Origin: Enterobacter sp. Cy-643
GTDB taxonomy: Bacteria > Pseudomonadota > Gammaproteobacteria > Enterobacterales > Enterobacteriaceae
Direction: 5' to 3'
Length of the DNA stretch: 64,000 nt
NCBI RefSeq assembly: GCF_011752815.1
Contig: NZ_VWWV01000003.1
Span: 62,001 to 126,000, forward strand
Made by a program: the position numbers and the translations under genes. Shown piece after piece: positions 9,160-17,715 of this stretch (positions are counted from its first letter, which is position 1; each line of letters starts with the position of its first letter). The notes under the pieces were generated by a model. The model saw nothing but the letters and a program-made list of their open reading frames with translations, was not told where the DNA came from and ran no database searches.

Positions 9160-11550
9160 GTGAATACAAATAAAACCGGATCGCAACTATTTGTGACCCT
9201 CTCAGCCCTCTTTGCCGTACTTTGCGGGCTCTATTTACTCTTTGGCGGGATATGGTTAGTGGCTATCGGCGGGTCGTGGTATTACCCGATCGCCGGCCTG
9301 GTGATGCTCGGCGTCGCCTGGCTGCTGTGGAAAAGCAAAGCCTCTGCGCTTTGGCTCTACGCGGCCCTGCTGCTATGTACGATGGCCTGGGGCGTCTGGG
9401 AAGTTGGCTTCGACTTCTGGGCGCTGACGCCGCGCTGCGACGTGCTGGTATTCTTCGGCGTCTGGCTCCTGCTGCCGTTTGTGTATCGCCGCCTGACGAT
9501 CCCAGCCAGCGGCGCGGCAGCATCGCTGGTGGTTTCCCTGCTGATTACCGCCGTTGTGCTGGTCTGGGCGGGCTTTAGCGACCCGCAAGAGATCAACGGC
9601 ACGCTGAATCTGGATAATGCCGCAGCTACCGCTGAGTCTTCCATTCCTGATGCCGACTGGCCAGCTTATGGCCGTAATCAGGAAGGGCAGCGTTTCTCTC
9701 CGCTCAAGCAGATCACCACGCAGAACGTGGGCCAGTTGAAGGAAGCCTGGCGTTTCCAGACCGGCGACGTGAAGCGTGCTACCGACCCGGGTGAAATCAC
9801 CAACGAAGTCACCCCGATCAAAATCCGCGATATGCTTTACCTGTGTACCGCCCACCAGCAGCTATTTGCACTGGATGCCTCCACCGGGAAAGAAAAGTGG
9901 AAGTTTGACCCTCAATTAAATACCGATCCTTCCTTCCAGCATGTCACTTGCCGTGGGGTTTCTTACCACGAAGCGACCGCAGACAACGCCTCTCCTGACG
10001 TTGTGGCTGACTGTCCTCGCCGCATTCTTCTGCCGGTGAACGATGGCCGCCTGTTTGCGCTCAACGCCGATACCGGCAAGCTGTGTGAGAGCTTTGCGAA
10101 CAAAGGTATTCTGAACCTGCAGACCAATCAGCCGGTGACCACGCCGGGCATGTACGAGCCGACTTCACCGCCTATCGTGACCGACAAGGTGATTGTGATT
10201 GCCGGCGCAGTGACCGACAACTTCTCTACCCGGGAGCCTTCAGGCGTCATCCGCGGTTTTGACGTTAATACCGGTAAACTGCTGTGGGCGTTTGACCCGG
10301 GCGCAAAAGATCCAAACGCTATCCCGGATGACGAGCATCATTACACACTTAACTCGCCGAACTCGTGGGCTCCGGCGGCATATGATGCAAAACTGGATTT
10401 GGTTTACCTACCGATGGGCGTAACCACGCCAGACATCTGGGGCGGCAACCGCACGCCTGAGCAGGAACGCTACGCCAGCAGCATCGTGGCGCTAAATGCC
10501 ACAACCGGCAAACTGGCCTGGTCTTATCAGACCGTTCACCACGATTTGTGGGACATGGATATGCCTGCCCAGCCAACGCTGGCGGATATCACCGACAAAA
10601 ACGGCAACAAGGTGCCGGTGGTGTACGCTCCGGCTAAAACTGGCAACATTTTTGTTCTGGACCGCCGCGACGGTAAATTAGTGGTACCAGCCCCGGAACA
10701 GCCTGTTCCGCAAGGTGCCGCCAAAGGCGACCATGTTTCCCCTACCCAGCCATTCTCCGAACTGACCTTCCGTCCGAAGAAAGATCTGAGCGGGGCGGAT
10801 ATGTGGGGCGCGACCATGTTTGATCAGTTGGTCTGCCGCGTGATGTTCCACAGCATGCGCTATGAAGGCATCTTTACCCCGCCTTCCGAAAAAGGGACGC
10901 TGGTGTTCCCGGGTAACCTGGGCATGTTCGAGTGGGGTGGGATCTCCGTTGACCCAAATAATCAGGTCGCGATGACCAACCCGATGGCGCTGCCGTTCGT
11001 GTCTAAGCTGATCCCACGCGGGCCAGGCAACCCAATGGAACCACCAAAAGATGCGAAAGGCTCAGGCACTGAATCCGGCGTTCAGCCGCAGTACGGCGTG
11101 CCGTATGGCGTCACGCTGAACCCGTTCCTGTCGCCGTTCGGCCTGCCGTGTAAACAGCCGGCATGGGGCTACATCTCCGGCGTTGATCTGAAAACCAACG
11201 AAATCGTGTGGAAGAAACGTATTGGTACCGTGGAAGACAGCATGCCGTTCCCAACCGGGATCCCGATGAAATTCCGCATGGGGATGCCAATGCTGGGCGG
11301 CCCAATCTCCACAGCCGGTAACGTCATGTTTATTGGTGCAACCGCAGATAACTACCTGCGCGCGTTTGATATGCGTGACGGGAAACAGCTGTGGGAAGCG
11401 CGTCTGCCAGCCGGTGGACAGGCTACGCCGATGACGTATGAAGTTAACGGTAAGCAGTATGTGGTGATTTCCGCAGGTGGCCACGGTTCCTTCGGTACGA
11501 AGATGGGGGATTATATTGTGGCGTACGCTCTGCCGGACGACGCAAAATAA
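9160..11550 (+). CDS. gcd: Membrane-bound PQQ-dependent glucose dehydrogenase
   Basis: Gcd oxidises glucose to gluconolactone in the periplasm and passes electrons to ubiquinone. I chose the GTG at 9160 (MNTNKTGSQLF): it gives 796 aa, exactly the E. coli length, and aligns with its N-terminus. An ATG at 9145 is possible but has no ribosome site. Five membrane helices fill about residues 10-140; the rest is the PQQ beta-propeller, starting DWPAYGRNQEGQRFSPL near 168 and containing HHDLWDMD near 460, the region of the catalytic aspartate. No pqq genes are in the window, so the cofactor must come from elsewhere in the genome or from outside. Confidence 0.96.
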   Translation: MNTNKTGSQLFVTLSALFAVLCGLYLLFGGIWLVAIGGSWYYPIAGLVMLGVAWLLWKSKASALWLYAALLLCTMAWGVWEVGFDFWALTPRCDVLVFFGVWLLLPFVYRRLTIPASGAAASLVVSLLITAVVLVWAGFSDPQEINGTLNLDNAAATAESSIPDADWPAYGRNQEGQRFSPLKQITTQNVGQLKEAWRFQTGDVKRATDPGEITNEVTPIKIRDMLYLCTAHQQLFALDASTGKEKWKFDPQLNTDPSFQHVTCRGVSYHEATADNASPDVVADCPRRILLPVNDGRLFALNADTGKLCESFANKGILNLQTNQPVTTPGMYEPTSPPIVTDKVIVIAGAVTDNFSTREPSGVIRGFDVNTGKLLWAFDPGAKDPNAIPDDEHHYTLNSPNSWAPAAYDAKLDLVYLPMGVTTPDIWGGNRTPEQERYASSIVALNATTGKLAWSYQTVHHDLWDMDMPAQPTLADITDKNGNKVPVVYAPAKTGNIFVLDRRDGKLVVPAPEQPVPQGAAKGDHVSPTQPFSELTFRPKKDLSGADMWGATMFDQLVCRVMFHSMRYEGIFTPPSEKGTLVFPGNLGMFEWGGISVDPNNQVAMTNPMALPFVSKLIPRGPGNPMEPPKDAKGSGTESGVQPQYGVPYGVTLNPFLSPFGLPCKQPAWGYISGVDLKTNEIVWKKRIGTVEDSMPFPTGIPMKFRMGMPMLGGPISTAGNVMFIGATADNYLRAFDMRDGKQLWEARLPAGGQATPMTYEVNGKQYVVISAGGHGSFGTKMGDYIVAYALPDDAK

Positions 11551-11556
11551 AACATT

Positions 11557-11586
11557 GCGGGTGGCTCAGGCCACCCGCTCTTTCTT
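11557..11586 (+). terminator. Intrinsic terminator of gcd
   Basis: A 9-bp perfect stem (GCGGGTGGC / GCCACCCGC) with a 4-base loop and a T-rich tail, starting 7 bases after the gcd stop and reaching up to the cueO stop codon on the other strand. Confidence 0.85.
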
Positions 11587-13179
11587 TTATGCGACGGTAA
11601 AACCGAGCATCATCCCGGTATCTTCATGTTCCAGCAGATGGCAGTGCGCCATATAGGCCGCTTCCTGTGGTGCAGCATGATCGAACTTCACCAGCACTTC
11701 GCTTCGCGCGCCTTCCACCTTCACCGTGTCTTTCCAGCCCTGACGATGCGCCGCCACCGGTTTGCCGTTTTCGGACAGGATACGGAACTGAGTACCGTGA
11801 ATATGGAACGGGTGCAGCATCATGTCGCCTTCCCCGGATATCGTCCACTTCTCGTATTTCCCTTTTTGCGCAGCAAACGCCGGGGTCGCCATATCGAAAG
11901 CTTTGCCGTTGATTTTGTTGGCATTGTGGAAATCAAAGCCGTGGCTCATACCGCCGTGATTCATCTTCCCCATGCTGCCGTGGTCCATGTTCTTCATATT
12001 GCCATGACCCATAGCGCCCATGTCACCGTGGCCGTCCATCGACATGCCCGCCATCGCCTGCATGCCGTATTTGTCCATCAGCGCCTGCATGCCCATCATG
12101 TCGAGCATCGGATCCATCATCAGTTGCAGCCAGCGCTCGGTTACACCTTCCAGCGACGGGAGCGCAGGCACGCTGACCAGTTTGTCCGGCAACGTGCCAG
12201 AGGCTGCGATAATCAGCGGCTGGATGCGAACCACCGGAGCAGGTTTGTCGAAAGGTGCCACGGTCATGCCCATTTGCTTCACCGGCAGGGTGACAATATC
12301 AAAAGGCTTGCCGTCACGGGTATCGACCAGCACCTCGAACCGTTCCCCCATCAGAATTTCCAGCTCCGTGACTTTGACTGGCTCTGCCAGCAGTCCGCCG
12401 TCGCTGGCGATGACATAGAGCGGGCGATTGTCGCTGGCAGCAATGTTCAACGAGCGGGCATTACAGCCGTTAAGCAAACGCAGGCGCAGCCAGCCGCGCG
12501 GATTGGTGTGTTGGGGATAAACGACGCCGTTGCATAACAGCGTGTCGCCAAACCAGCCTACGGCCGCGCTCATGACATCTAGCTGGTAGTCAATCTCACC
12601 GTCTTTACCGAAACGCTTATCCTGGATAATCAGCGGAATATCATCGATACCCCACTGTTTCGGCAGCATCAGCTGGGCGCTTTCGTTATCTTCAATCAAT
12701 ACTAGGCCACCGAGCCCCATAGCCACCTGATGCCCGGTTTTGCCATGTTGATGCGGGTGGAACCAGCAGGTCGCCGCACGCTGCTGTGGCGTAAAGGTGA
12801 TGCTGCGTTTTGCACCGCCGGCGATAACGCCCTGCGGGCCGCCATCGACTTCACCGCCGACCTCAAGCCCATGCCAGTGCAACGTGGTTTCTTCTGCCAG
12901 CCGATTATGAATATCGACCGTGACCGTCTCCCCTTGCGTTAACTTTAACGCCGGGCCAAGCAAAGCGCCGTTATAGCCCCAGGTTGTGGCAGGTTTCCCG
13001 GCAAAAACACTCTTTCCTGCGTTTACGGTGAGGCGAATGCTATTTTTAGCATCCGGGGCAAGCAAAGGTGGAACAGGCAACGCCGGACGATCGGCCGCCA
13101 GCGCGGCACGGCTCCAGAGCGGCAGCGCGCTGAAAGCCCCCAGAGCCGCGGTATATTTTAAAAAATTACGGCGATGCAT
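11587..13179 (-). CDS. cueO: Multicopper oxidase CueO
   Basis: CueO oxidises Cu(I) to Cu(II) in the periplasm for copper tolerance. The N-terminus carries a twin-arginine signal ([16 protein letters not shown]). Copper ligands are in the expected motifs: LHWHGLE near residue 100, WFHPHQHG near 139, HPFHIHG near 457 and the type 1 site [14 protein letters not shown] near the end. The Met-rich segment, about residues 352-417 (DNA about 11930-12125), is longer and richer in His and Gly (HGNM, HGSM and HGGM units) than in E. coli; total 530 aa against 516. It has a CueR-type promoter just upstream. Confidence 0.96.
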   Translation of the reverse strand: MHRRNFLKYTAALGAFSALPLWSRAALAADRPALPVPPLLAPDAKNSIRLTVNAGKSVFAGKPATTWGYNGALLGPALKLTQGETVTVDIHNRLAEETTLHWHGLEVGGEVDGGPQGVIAGGAKRSITFTPQQRAATCWFHPHQHGKTGHQVAMGLGGLVLIEDNESAQLMLPKQWGIDDIPLIIQDKRFGKDGEIDYQLDVMSAAVGWFGDTLLCNGVVYPQHTNPRGWLRLRLLNGCNARSLNIAASDNRPLYVIASDGGLLAEPVKVTELEILMGERFEVLVDTRDGKPFDIVTLPVKQMGMTVAPFDKPAPVVRIQPLIIAASGTLPDKLVSVPALPSLEGVTERWLQLMMDPMLDMMGMQALMDKYGMQAMAGMSMDGHGDMGAMGHGNMKNMDHGSMGKMNHGGMSHGFDFHNANKINGKAFDMATPAFAAQKGKYEKWTISGEGDMMLHPFHIHGTQFRILSENGKPVAAHRQGWKDTVKVEGARSEVLVKFDHAAPQEAAYMAHCHLLEHEDTGMMLGFTVA

Positions 13180-13212
13180 AGTCAGTTCCTTTAGTTGGCA
13201 TACTTGTCGGCG

Positions 13213-13243
13213 AGCATAAACCTTTCCCTAACGGTAAGGTCAA
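13213..13243 (-). promoter_or_regulatory. CueR-type promoter of cueO
   Basis: On the minus strand: -35 TTGACC, a 19-base spacer and -10 TATGCT. The overlong 19-base spacer is the hallmark of MerR-family promoters. It contains the dyad ACCTT at 13236-13240 and AAGGT at 13220-13224 (minus-strand reading), matching the CueR box. This predicts copper induction of cueO, with a leader of about 25 bases. Confidence 0.88.
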
Positions 13244-13323
13244 GTTTTAGGCTCATAATAAATATCGTCGACGCACATTTAACTGTGTTAACGTTTCGTA
13301 TCTGAGAAAAAGTGGTAGACGTG

Positions 13324-13671
13324 ATGAAGATGGGAGTTAGGGCGTTATTACTGGGCATTTTGCTGGCTTTTTCTACCAGCAGCCTGGCGCTGAGTGAATC
13401 TGAAGCAGAAGATATGGCCGATCTGACTGCGGTATTTGTGTTCTTAAAAAATGATTGTGGCTATCAAAACCTCCCTAACGGCCAGATCCGACGCGCTCTG
13501 GTGTTTTTTGCCCAACAAAATCAATGGGATCTCAGCAACTACGATAGCTGGAACATGAAAGCGTTGGGTGAAGACAGCTACAAAGACTTAAGCGGTATTG
13601 CCATCCCCACGGCAACAAAATGCAAATCTCTGGCGCGCGATTCCTTAAGCCTGCTGGCCTACGTTAAATAA
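13324..13671 (+). CDS. yacC: PulS/OutS-like exported protein YacC
   Basis: 115 aa with the start at ATG 13324, the same length as E. coli YacC; other in-frame starts lie 12 bases upstream and 6 bases downstream. A signal peptide of about 23 residues ends SSLALS. The mature part (SESEAEDMADLTAVFVFLKN onward) is almost identical to E. coli and belongs to the PulS/OutS pilotin-like family, but it has no lipobox cysteine. In E. coli yacC leads the yacC-speE-speD operon; here speE and speD are absent and the next gene is yacL, converging, 91 bases away. Confidence 0.9.
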   Translation: MKMGVRALLLGILLAFSTSSLALSESEAEDMADLTAVFVFLKNDCGYQNLPNGQIRRALVFFAQQNQWDLSNYDSWNMKALGEDSYKDLSGIAIPTATKCKSLARDSLSLLAYVK

Positions 13672-13694
13672 TGCGTACTCGCCGAGGCTGAAAT

Positions 13695-13718
13695 AATGAC
13701 CGTGTAACCACGGTCATT
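13695..13718. other. Perfect hairpin between yacC and yacL
   Basis: A 10-bp perfect stem (AATGACCGTG / CACGGTCATT) with a TAAC loop in the 91-base convergent gap. There is no T-run. It may act as a processed 3' end for yacC, and it sits where speED would be expected. Confidence 0.6.
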
Positions 13719-13762
13719 AGCGCTAAGACCAAACAGCATGCGGAGCTCACGGCACCTGCGAT

Positions 13763-14125
13763 TTAGCGCTGCTGAAGAAATTCCCGATAAGCGTGTACCA
13801 CCTGCAGGAAGTCCTCTACGCCACAAAAAGAAAGACTTTCTTCGTCGTAGTAGCTCATCCCCTCTTCCATCTCATCCCCGGAGATTTCCAGCTGGTTAGC
13901 GCGGACGATCACCTCTTCCTCGTCCAGCCACAGGGTGTATTCATGCCCGGCACGCTGCCACTGACGCTCGCTGCCTTTCACGGAAAGCACGGCCTGCTCG
14001 ACTTCATCCAGAAGTGCCAGGTTCTCCCTTACTTCCTCATTAAACCAGTGGCCGACAACCTCGTGCCCCATTGACATACGCACCTTCACCACACCGGTGA
14101 TGTCACGCAGAAATTCATAGTCCAT
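13763..14125 (-). CDS. yacL: Conserved protein YacL (UPF0231 family)
   Basis: 120 aa, the same length as E. coli YacL, starting [16 protein letters not shown]. The protein is acidic (EEE and DEE clusters) with no signal or membrane segment. Its function is not established. An open frame extends 13 codons upstream of the chosen ATG, but similarity begins at MDYEFL. Confidence 0.9.
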   Translation of the reverse strand: MDYEFLRDITGVVKVRMSMGHEVVGHWFNEEVRENLALLDEVEQAVLSVKGSERQWQRAGHEYTLWLDEEEVIVRANQLEISGDEMEEGMSYYDEESLSFCGVEDFLQVVHAYREFLQQR

Positions 14126-14273
14126 CGCTGTTTCCTCTACATCGCGGGGAAAATCCTCACCCACGCCTATCGCTTAATTATCGCAGCAGAGAGGAAGAAA
14201 AAAAGCGTGGAAGGTGGGAGGAATGAAAATAAAAAGGTGAGAGCAAGACCCTGCGGTCTGATGCCCTCACCCC

Positions 14274-14297
14274 GCCCCTCTCCACGGGAGAGGGGGC
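14274..14297. repeat. GC-rich palindrome, second copy
   Basis: GCCCCTCTCC paired with GGAGAGGGGGC, preceded by CCCTCACCCC. It shares ten bases with the palindrome at 3932-3955 and is likewise intergenic, between yacL and acnB. This looks like a dispersed short repeat rather than a terminator. Confidence 0.6.
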
Positions 14298-14308
14298 AAA
14301 CACTAAAT

Positions 14309-14328
14309 ACCGTCTCTTAAGAGACGGT
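14309..14328 (-). terminator. Palindrome after acnB
   Basis: A perfect 20-bp palindrome, ACCGTCTCTT followed by its complement, 7 bases downstream of the acnB stop. On the minus strand the next bases are ATTTAG, so the U-tract is poor; it is a likely 3' end for acnB mRNA but a weak intrinsic terminator. Confidence 0.5.
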
Positions 14329-14335
14329 TTGCCGT

Positions 14336-16933
14336 TTATACCGCGGTCTGGAAGATTACGCCGTCCGCTTTCTCGGTGTACTGAGACAGCTGATCAAAGT
14401 TCAGATAGCGGTAGGTATCCACGGCCGTTTTATCAACCTGGGTCATAAAGGTCTGATATTCGTCTGGCGTTGGTAGTTTGCCCAGCAGGGAAGCGACTGC
14501 CGCCAGCTCTGCGGACGCCAGGAAGACGTTCGCGCCGGTACCCAAACGGTTCGGGAAGTTACGGGTTGACGTCGACACAACCGTCGCTCCATCCGCCACA
14601 CGAGCCTGGTTACCCATGCACAGGGAACAGCCTGGAATTTCAATACGGGCCCCGCTCTTACCGAACACGCTGTAATAGCCTTCTTCCGTCAGCTGAGCCG
14701 CGTCCATACGGGTTGGCGGCGCTACCCACAGGCGAGTTGGCAGCTGGCCTTTGTGGCTGTCCAGCAGTTTACCCGCCGCACGGAAGTGACCGATGTTGGT
14801 CATGCAGGAACCGATAAACACTTCGTCGATCTTCTCCCCGGCCACGTCGGACAGCAGACGAGCATCGTCCGGGTCGTTTGGCGCGCAGAGGATTGGCTCT
14901 TTGATATCGTTCAGATCGATGTCGATCACTGCCGCATATTCTGCATCAGCGTCGGCTTCCATCAACTGCGGATCTGCCAGCCATTTTTCCATGCCCTGAA
15001 TACGGCGCTCAAGCGTACGACGGTCGCCGTAGCCTTCGGCAATCATCCACTTCAGCAGCACGATGTTGGAATTCAGGTACTCTTCGATCGGCTCGCGATC
15101 AAGCTTAATGGTGCAACCTGCGGCAGAACGCTCTGCGGAAGCATCGGTCAGCTCAAACGCTTGCTCAACTTTCAGCGTCGGCAGGCCTTCGATTTCCAGA
15201 ATACGGCCAGAGAAGATGTTTTTCTTGCCTTTCTTCTCTACGGTCAGCAGGCCCTGTTTGATCGCGTACAGCGGGATCGCATGTACCAAATCACGCAGAG
15301 TAATACCCGGCTGCATTTCGCCTTTGAAGCGAACCAGCACGGACTCAGGCATATCCAGCGGCATAACGCCGGTCGCCGCAGCAAACGCCACCAGACCAGA
15401 ACCCGCCGGGAAGGAAATCCCGATTGGGAAACGGGTATGGGAGTCACCGCCGGTACCAACGGTATCCGGCAGCAGCATGCGGTTCAGCCATGAGTGAATA
15501 ACGCCATCGCCCGGACGCAGAGAGACGCCGCCACGGTTCATAATGAAGTCAGGCAGCGTGTGGTGAGTCGTCACGTCCACAGGCTTAGGATAAGCCGCGG
15601 TGTGGCAGAAGGACTGCATCACCAGATCCGCAGAGAAGCCAAGACAGGCAAGGTCTTTCAGCTCATCACGGGTCATTGGCCCGGTGGTGTCCTGTGAACC
15701 GACGGAAGTCATCTTCGGTTCGCAATAAGCGCCAGGGCGGATACCTTCCACGCCACAGGCGCGGCCAACCATTTTCTGAGCCAGCGAGTAACCACGGGTG
15801 CTGGCGGCAACGTCTTTCGCCTGAACGAATACGTCACTATGCGGCAAGCCCAGCGCTTCACGCGCTTTGGTCGTCAGGCCACGGCCGATGATCAGCGGAA
15901 TACGGCCCCCGGCGCGGACTTCGTCCAGCAGCACGTCGGTTTTCAGTTCAAAGTTGGCGATCACCGCGTCGGTTTCGTGGTTACGCACTTCGCCTTTGTA
16001 CGGGTAAATGTCGATCACATCGCCCATATTCAGATCGTTAACGTCAACTTCGATCGGTAGTGCGCCAGCGTCTTCCATGGTGTTGAAGAAGATGGGGGCG
16101 ATTTTGCCGCCCAGCACAACGCCGCCGCCGCGCTTGTTCGGCACGTTCGGGATATCGTCGCCCATGAACCACAGCACGGAGTTGGTGGCAGATTTACGGG
16201 AAGAGCCGGTGCCCACAACATCGCCCACGTAGGCCAGCGGGAAACCTTTTTTTGCAAGCCGCTCAATCTGCTTGATCGGGCCAATCACGCCAGCCTGATC
16301 CGGCTCAATGCCTTCACGGGCGTTTTTCAGCATCGCCAGGGCGTGCAGCGGGATATCCGGGCGGGACCATGCGTCCGGGGCCGGGGACAGATCGTCGGTG
16401 TTGGTTTCACCGGTGACTTTAAAGACGGTAACGGTGATTTTCTCGGCCAGCTTAGGGCGAGACAGGAACCATTCGGCTTCGGACCAGGACTTAAGTACTT
16501 GCTGAGCGTAGGTGTTGCCCGCTTTGGCTTTCTCTTCTACGTCATAGAAGTTATCAAACATCAGCAGCGTGTGGGACAGCGCTTTGGCGGCAATCGGCGC
16601 CAGCTTTTCGTTATCCAGCGCGTCAATCAGCGGATGAATGTTGTAGCCACCCTGCATGGTGCCCAGCAGTTCAACGGCTTTTTCAGGGGAGATCAGCGGG
16701 GAAGTGGCATCGCCTGTGGCAATGGCAGCAAGGAAACCGGCTTTCACGTAGGCGGCTTCATCAACGCCCGGCGGTACACGGTTAGTAATCAGATCTAACA
16801 GGAATGCTTCTTCACCTGCTGGTGGGGTTTTCAGCAGCTCAACCAGTGCGGCCATTTGGGTGGCATCTAAGGGTTTTGGAACAATCCCTTCTGCGGCACG
16901 TTCAGCTACGTGCTTACGGTATTCTTCTAGCAC
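14336..16933 (-). CDS. acnB: Aconitase B
   Basis: AcnB interconverts citrate and isocitrate in the TCA cycle and, as an apo-protein, binds mRNAs. The start is the GTG at 16933 ([15 protein letters not shown] follows), with GAGGAGA as ribosome site; it gives 865 aa as in E. coli. The iron-sulfur ligands are visible in [10 protein letters not shown] near residue 710 and GCSLCMGNQ near 769, and the N-terminal HEAT-like domain is complete. A promoter and a possible Cra site lie upstream. Confidence 0.98.
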   Translation of the reverse strand: MLEEYRKHVAERAAEGIVPKPLDATQMAALVELLKTPPAGEEAFLLDLITNRVPPGVDEAAYVKAGFLAAIATGDATSPLISPEKAVELLGTMQGGYNIHPLIDALDNEKLAPIAAKALSHTLLMFDNFYDVEEKAKAGNTYAQQVLKSWSEAEWFLSRPKLAEKITVTVFKVTGETNTDDLSPAPDAWSRPDIPLHALAMLKNAREGIEPDQAGVIGPIKQIERLAKKGFPLAYVGDVVGTGSSRKSATNSVLWFMGDDIPNVPNKRGGGVVLGGKIAPIFFNTMEDAGALPIEVDVNDLNMGDVIDIYPYKGEVRNHETDAVIANFELKTDVLLDEVRAGGRIPLIIGRGLTTKAREALGLPHSDVFVQAKDVAASTRGYSLAQKMVGRACGVEGIRPGAYCEPKMTSVGSQDTTGPMTRDELKDLACLGFSADLVMQSFCHTAAYPKPVDVTTHHTLPDFIMNRGGVSLRPGDGVIHSWLNRMLLPDTVGTGGDSHTRFPIGISFPAGSGLVAFAAATGVMPLDMPESVLVRFKGEMQPGITLRDLVHAIPLYAIKQGLLTVEKKGKKNIFSGRILEIEGLPTLKVEQAFELTDASAERSAAGCTIKLDREPIEEYLNSNIVLLKWMIAEGYGDRRTLERRIQGMEKWLADPQLMEADADAEYAAVIDIDLNDIKEPILCAPNDPDDARLLSDVAGEKIDEVFIGSCMTNIGHFRAAGKLLDSHKGQLPTRLWVAPPTRMDAAQLTEEGYYSVFGKSGARIEIPGCSLCMGNQARVADGATVVSTSTRNFPNRLGTGANVFLASAELAAVASLLGKLPTPDEYQTFMTQVDKTAVDTYRYLNFDQLSQYTEKADGVIFQTAV

Positions 16934-17038
16934 GACGGTTCTCCTCGCTCTCATTGTCATTTGGCGCTACCGGATCTCTCTCTTCACGCTCCTGTGAGAC
17001 AGCAGTTTGTAGGGTAAATGCCCGGTACCGCGTCGGGC

Positions 17039-17067
17039 AGCATAGCAGGATTTTCAGGGGGTGTTAA
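17039..17067 (-). promoter_or_regulatory. acnB promoter
   Basis: Minus strand: -35 TTAACA, a 17-base spacer, -10 TATGCT. The start point would be near 17032, giving a leader of about 100 bases before the GTG. The spacing is ideal and each hexamer is one or two bases from consensus. Confidence 0.65.
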
Positions 17068-17098
17068 TCTGTTTACAAAAAAGCAACATTAAAACGTT

Positions 17099-17112
17099 GC
17101 TGAATCGTTAAG
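17099..17112. promoter_or_regulatory. Possible Cra (FruR) site upstream of acnB
   Basis: GCTGAATCGTTAAG fits the Cra consensus half-sites (TGAAWCSNT core) except at the last base. It is centred about 73 bases upstream of the proposed acnB start point. acnB is reported as a Cra target in E. coli; the match here is by eye. Confidence 0.5.
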
Positions 17113-17146
17113 GGGGAATAGATTACTTTTTGATATGACCTTCAGA

Positions 17147-17290
17147 CACAAAAAAACCGCCTTTCGGCGGTTAGTTTGCCCTGACAAAGTGGTAGCACAC
17201 GATGAAAGGAAATGTTTTGTGGCAAGCCCCAAACGCTGTCTATTCTGCATATGAAAATGAATCACAGCAAGATGAATTGTACTTTTTGCG
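17147..17290 (-). ncRNA. Candidate small RNA ending at an orphan terminator
   Basis: A strong intrinsic terminator (AACCGCC-TTTC-GGCGGTT as read on the plus strand, 17155-17172, followed on the minus strand by about seven T) points left, but no minus-strand gene ends there; lpd has its own terminator 500 bases away. A minus-strand promoter can be drawn at 17297-17325: TTGCAG, 17 bases, TATAAG. This would give an RNA of roughly 140 bases ending about 200 bases before acnB. The promoter is weak at -35, so this is only a hypothesis; the terminator itself is clear. Confidence 0.3.
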
Positions 17291-17467
17291 TACAGCCTTA
17301 TAAAAACAGCTGCAACTTACTGCAAATTAAAAATGATGATTCAGCGTTCAAGCGATCTACCGTAACGTTAAGTCTGGCCTGCTTCACTGGTGTAGCAGCC
17401 AGTCACCGGGCCTGGGAGCAGCTCAACCGCTCTACGTGGCAAGCCTCAAACACTTGCCTGATTCTGC
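17219..17467. repeat. Imperfect direct repeat in the acnB-lpd interval
   Basis: Two copies in the same direction, 17219-17248 and 17436-17467. The first 16 bases, GTGGCAAGCCYCAAAC, differ at one position only, and both copies then reach ATTCTGC after a similar spacing. The first copy lies inside the candidate small RNA and the second just before the short hydrophobic reading frame. Confidence 0.45.
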
Positions 17468-17516
17468 CTTTCCCGGTGAAGAAGGAATCACCGTAGCCCA
17501 AAAGGGTATACTCGCA

Positions 17517-17636
17517 ATGGAAATGCGTTTGCTGTACGCGCTGCTTCTGTTGTTAGGTTCGCTGCTTTCGCTGAGCCAGGGTGGCTGGAATATTTCAGAC
17601 ATTACCGTTCAGTTCGTTTTGAACCTGGGCAATTAA
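17517..17636 (+). CDS. Putative short hydrophobic protein, 39 aa
   Basis: I do not recognise this family. From ATG 17517 the frame encodes 39 residues: a start MEMR, one hydrophobic stretch rich in Leu at about residues 5-18, then a short polar tail (QGGWNISDITVQF). A second ATG two codons on would give 37 residues. An AAAGGG 10-15 bases upstream is a weak ribosome site, and a TATACT lies only 7 bases before the ATG. Support for reality is the intrinsic terminator 6 bases after the stop. It occupies the place of E. coli yacH but shares nothing with YacH. Could be a small membrane protein, or chance. Confidence 0.4.
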   Translation: MEMRLLYALLLLLGSLLSLSQGGWNISDITVQFVLNLGN

Positions 17637-17642
17637 GCTACT

Positions 17643-17666
17643 GGCCGCTCGCAAGGGCGGCCTTTT
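17643..17666 (+). terminator. Terminator after the 39-aa frame
   Basis: Stem GGCCGC / GCGGCC with an 8-base loop followed by TTTT, reading rightward, 6 bases after the TAA at 17634-17636. Nothing else on the plus strand ends nearby. Confidence 0.65.
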
Positions 17667-17672
17667 ACGGGC

Positions 17673-17697
17673 AAAAAAAACGGCCCCAAAGGGCCGC
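17673..17697 (-). terminator. Terminator of lpdA
   Basis: CGGCCC / GGGCCG stem with eight A on the plus strand, that is a U8 tract on the minus strand, 19 bases downstream of the lpdA stop. Confidence 0.88.
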
Positions 17698-17715
17698 TTT
17701 ATCAGACGCTGAAAG

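Noticed and set aside
17212-17496. 94-codon frame in the acnB-lpd interval
   Set aside because: No ribosome site, Cys- and Asn-rich composition without a domain, and it crosses the region of the repeats and candidate small RNA.
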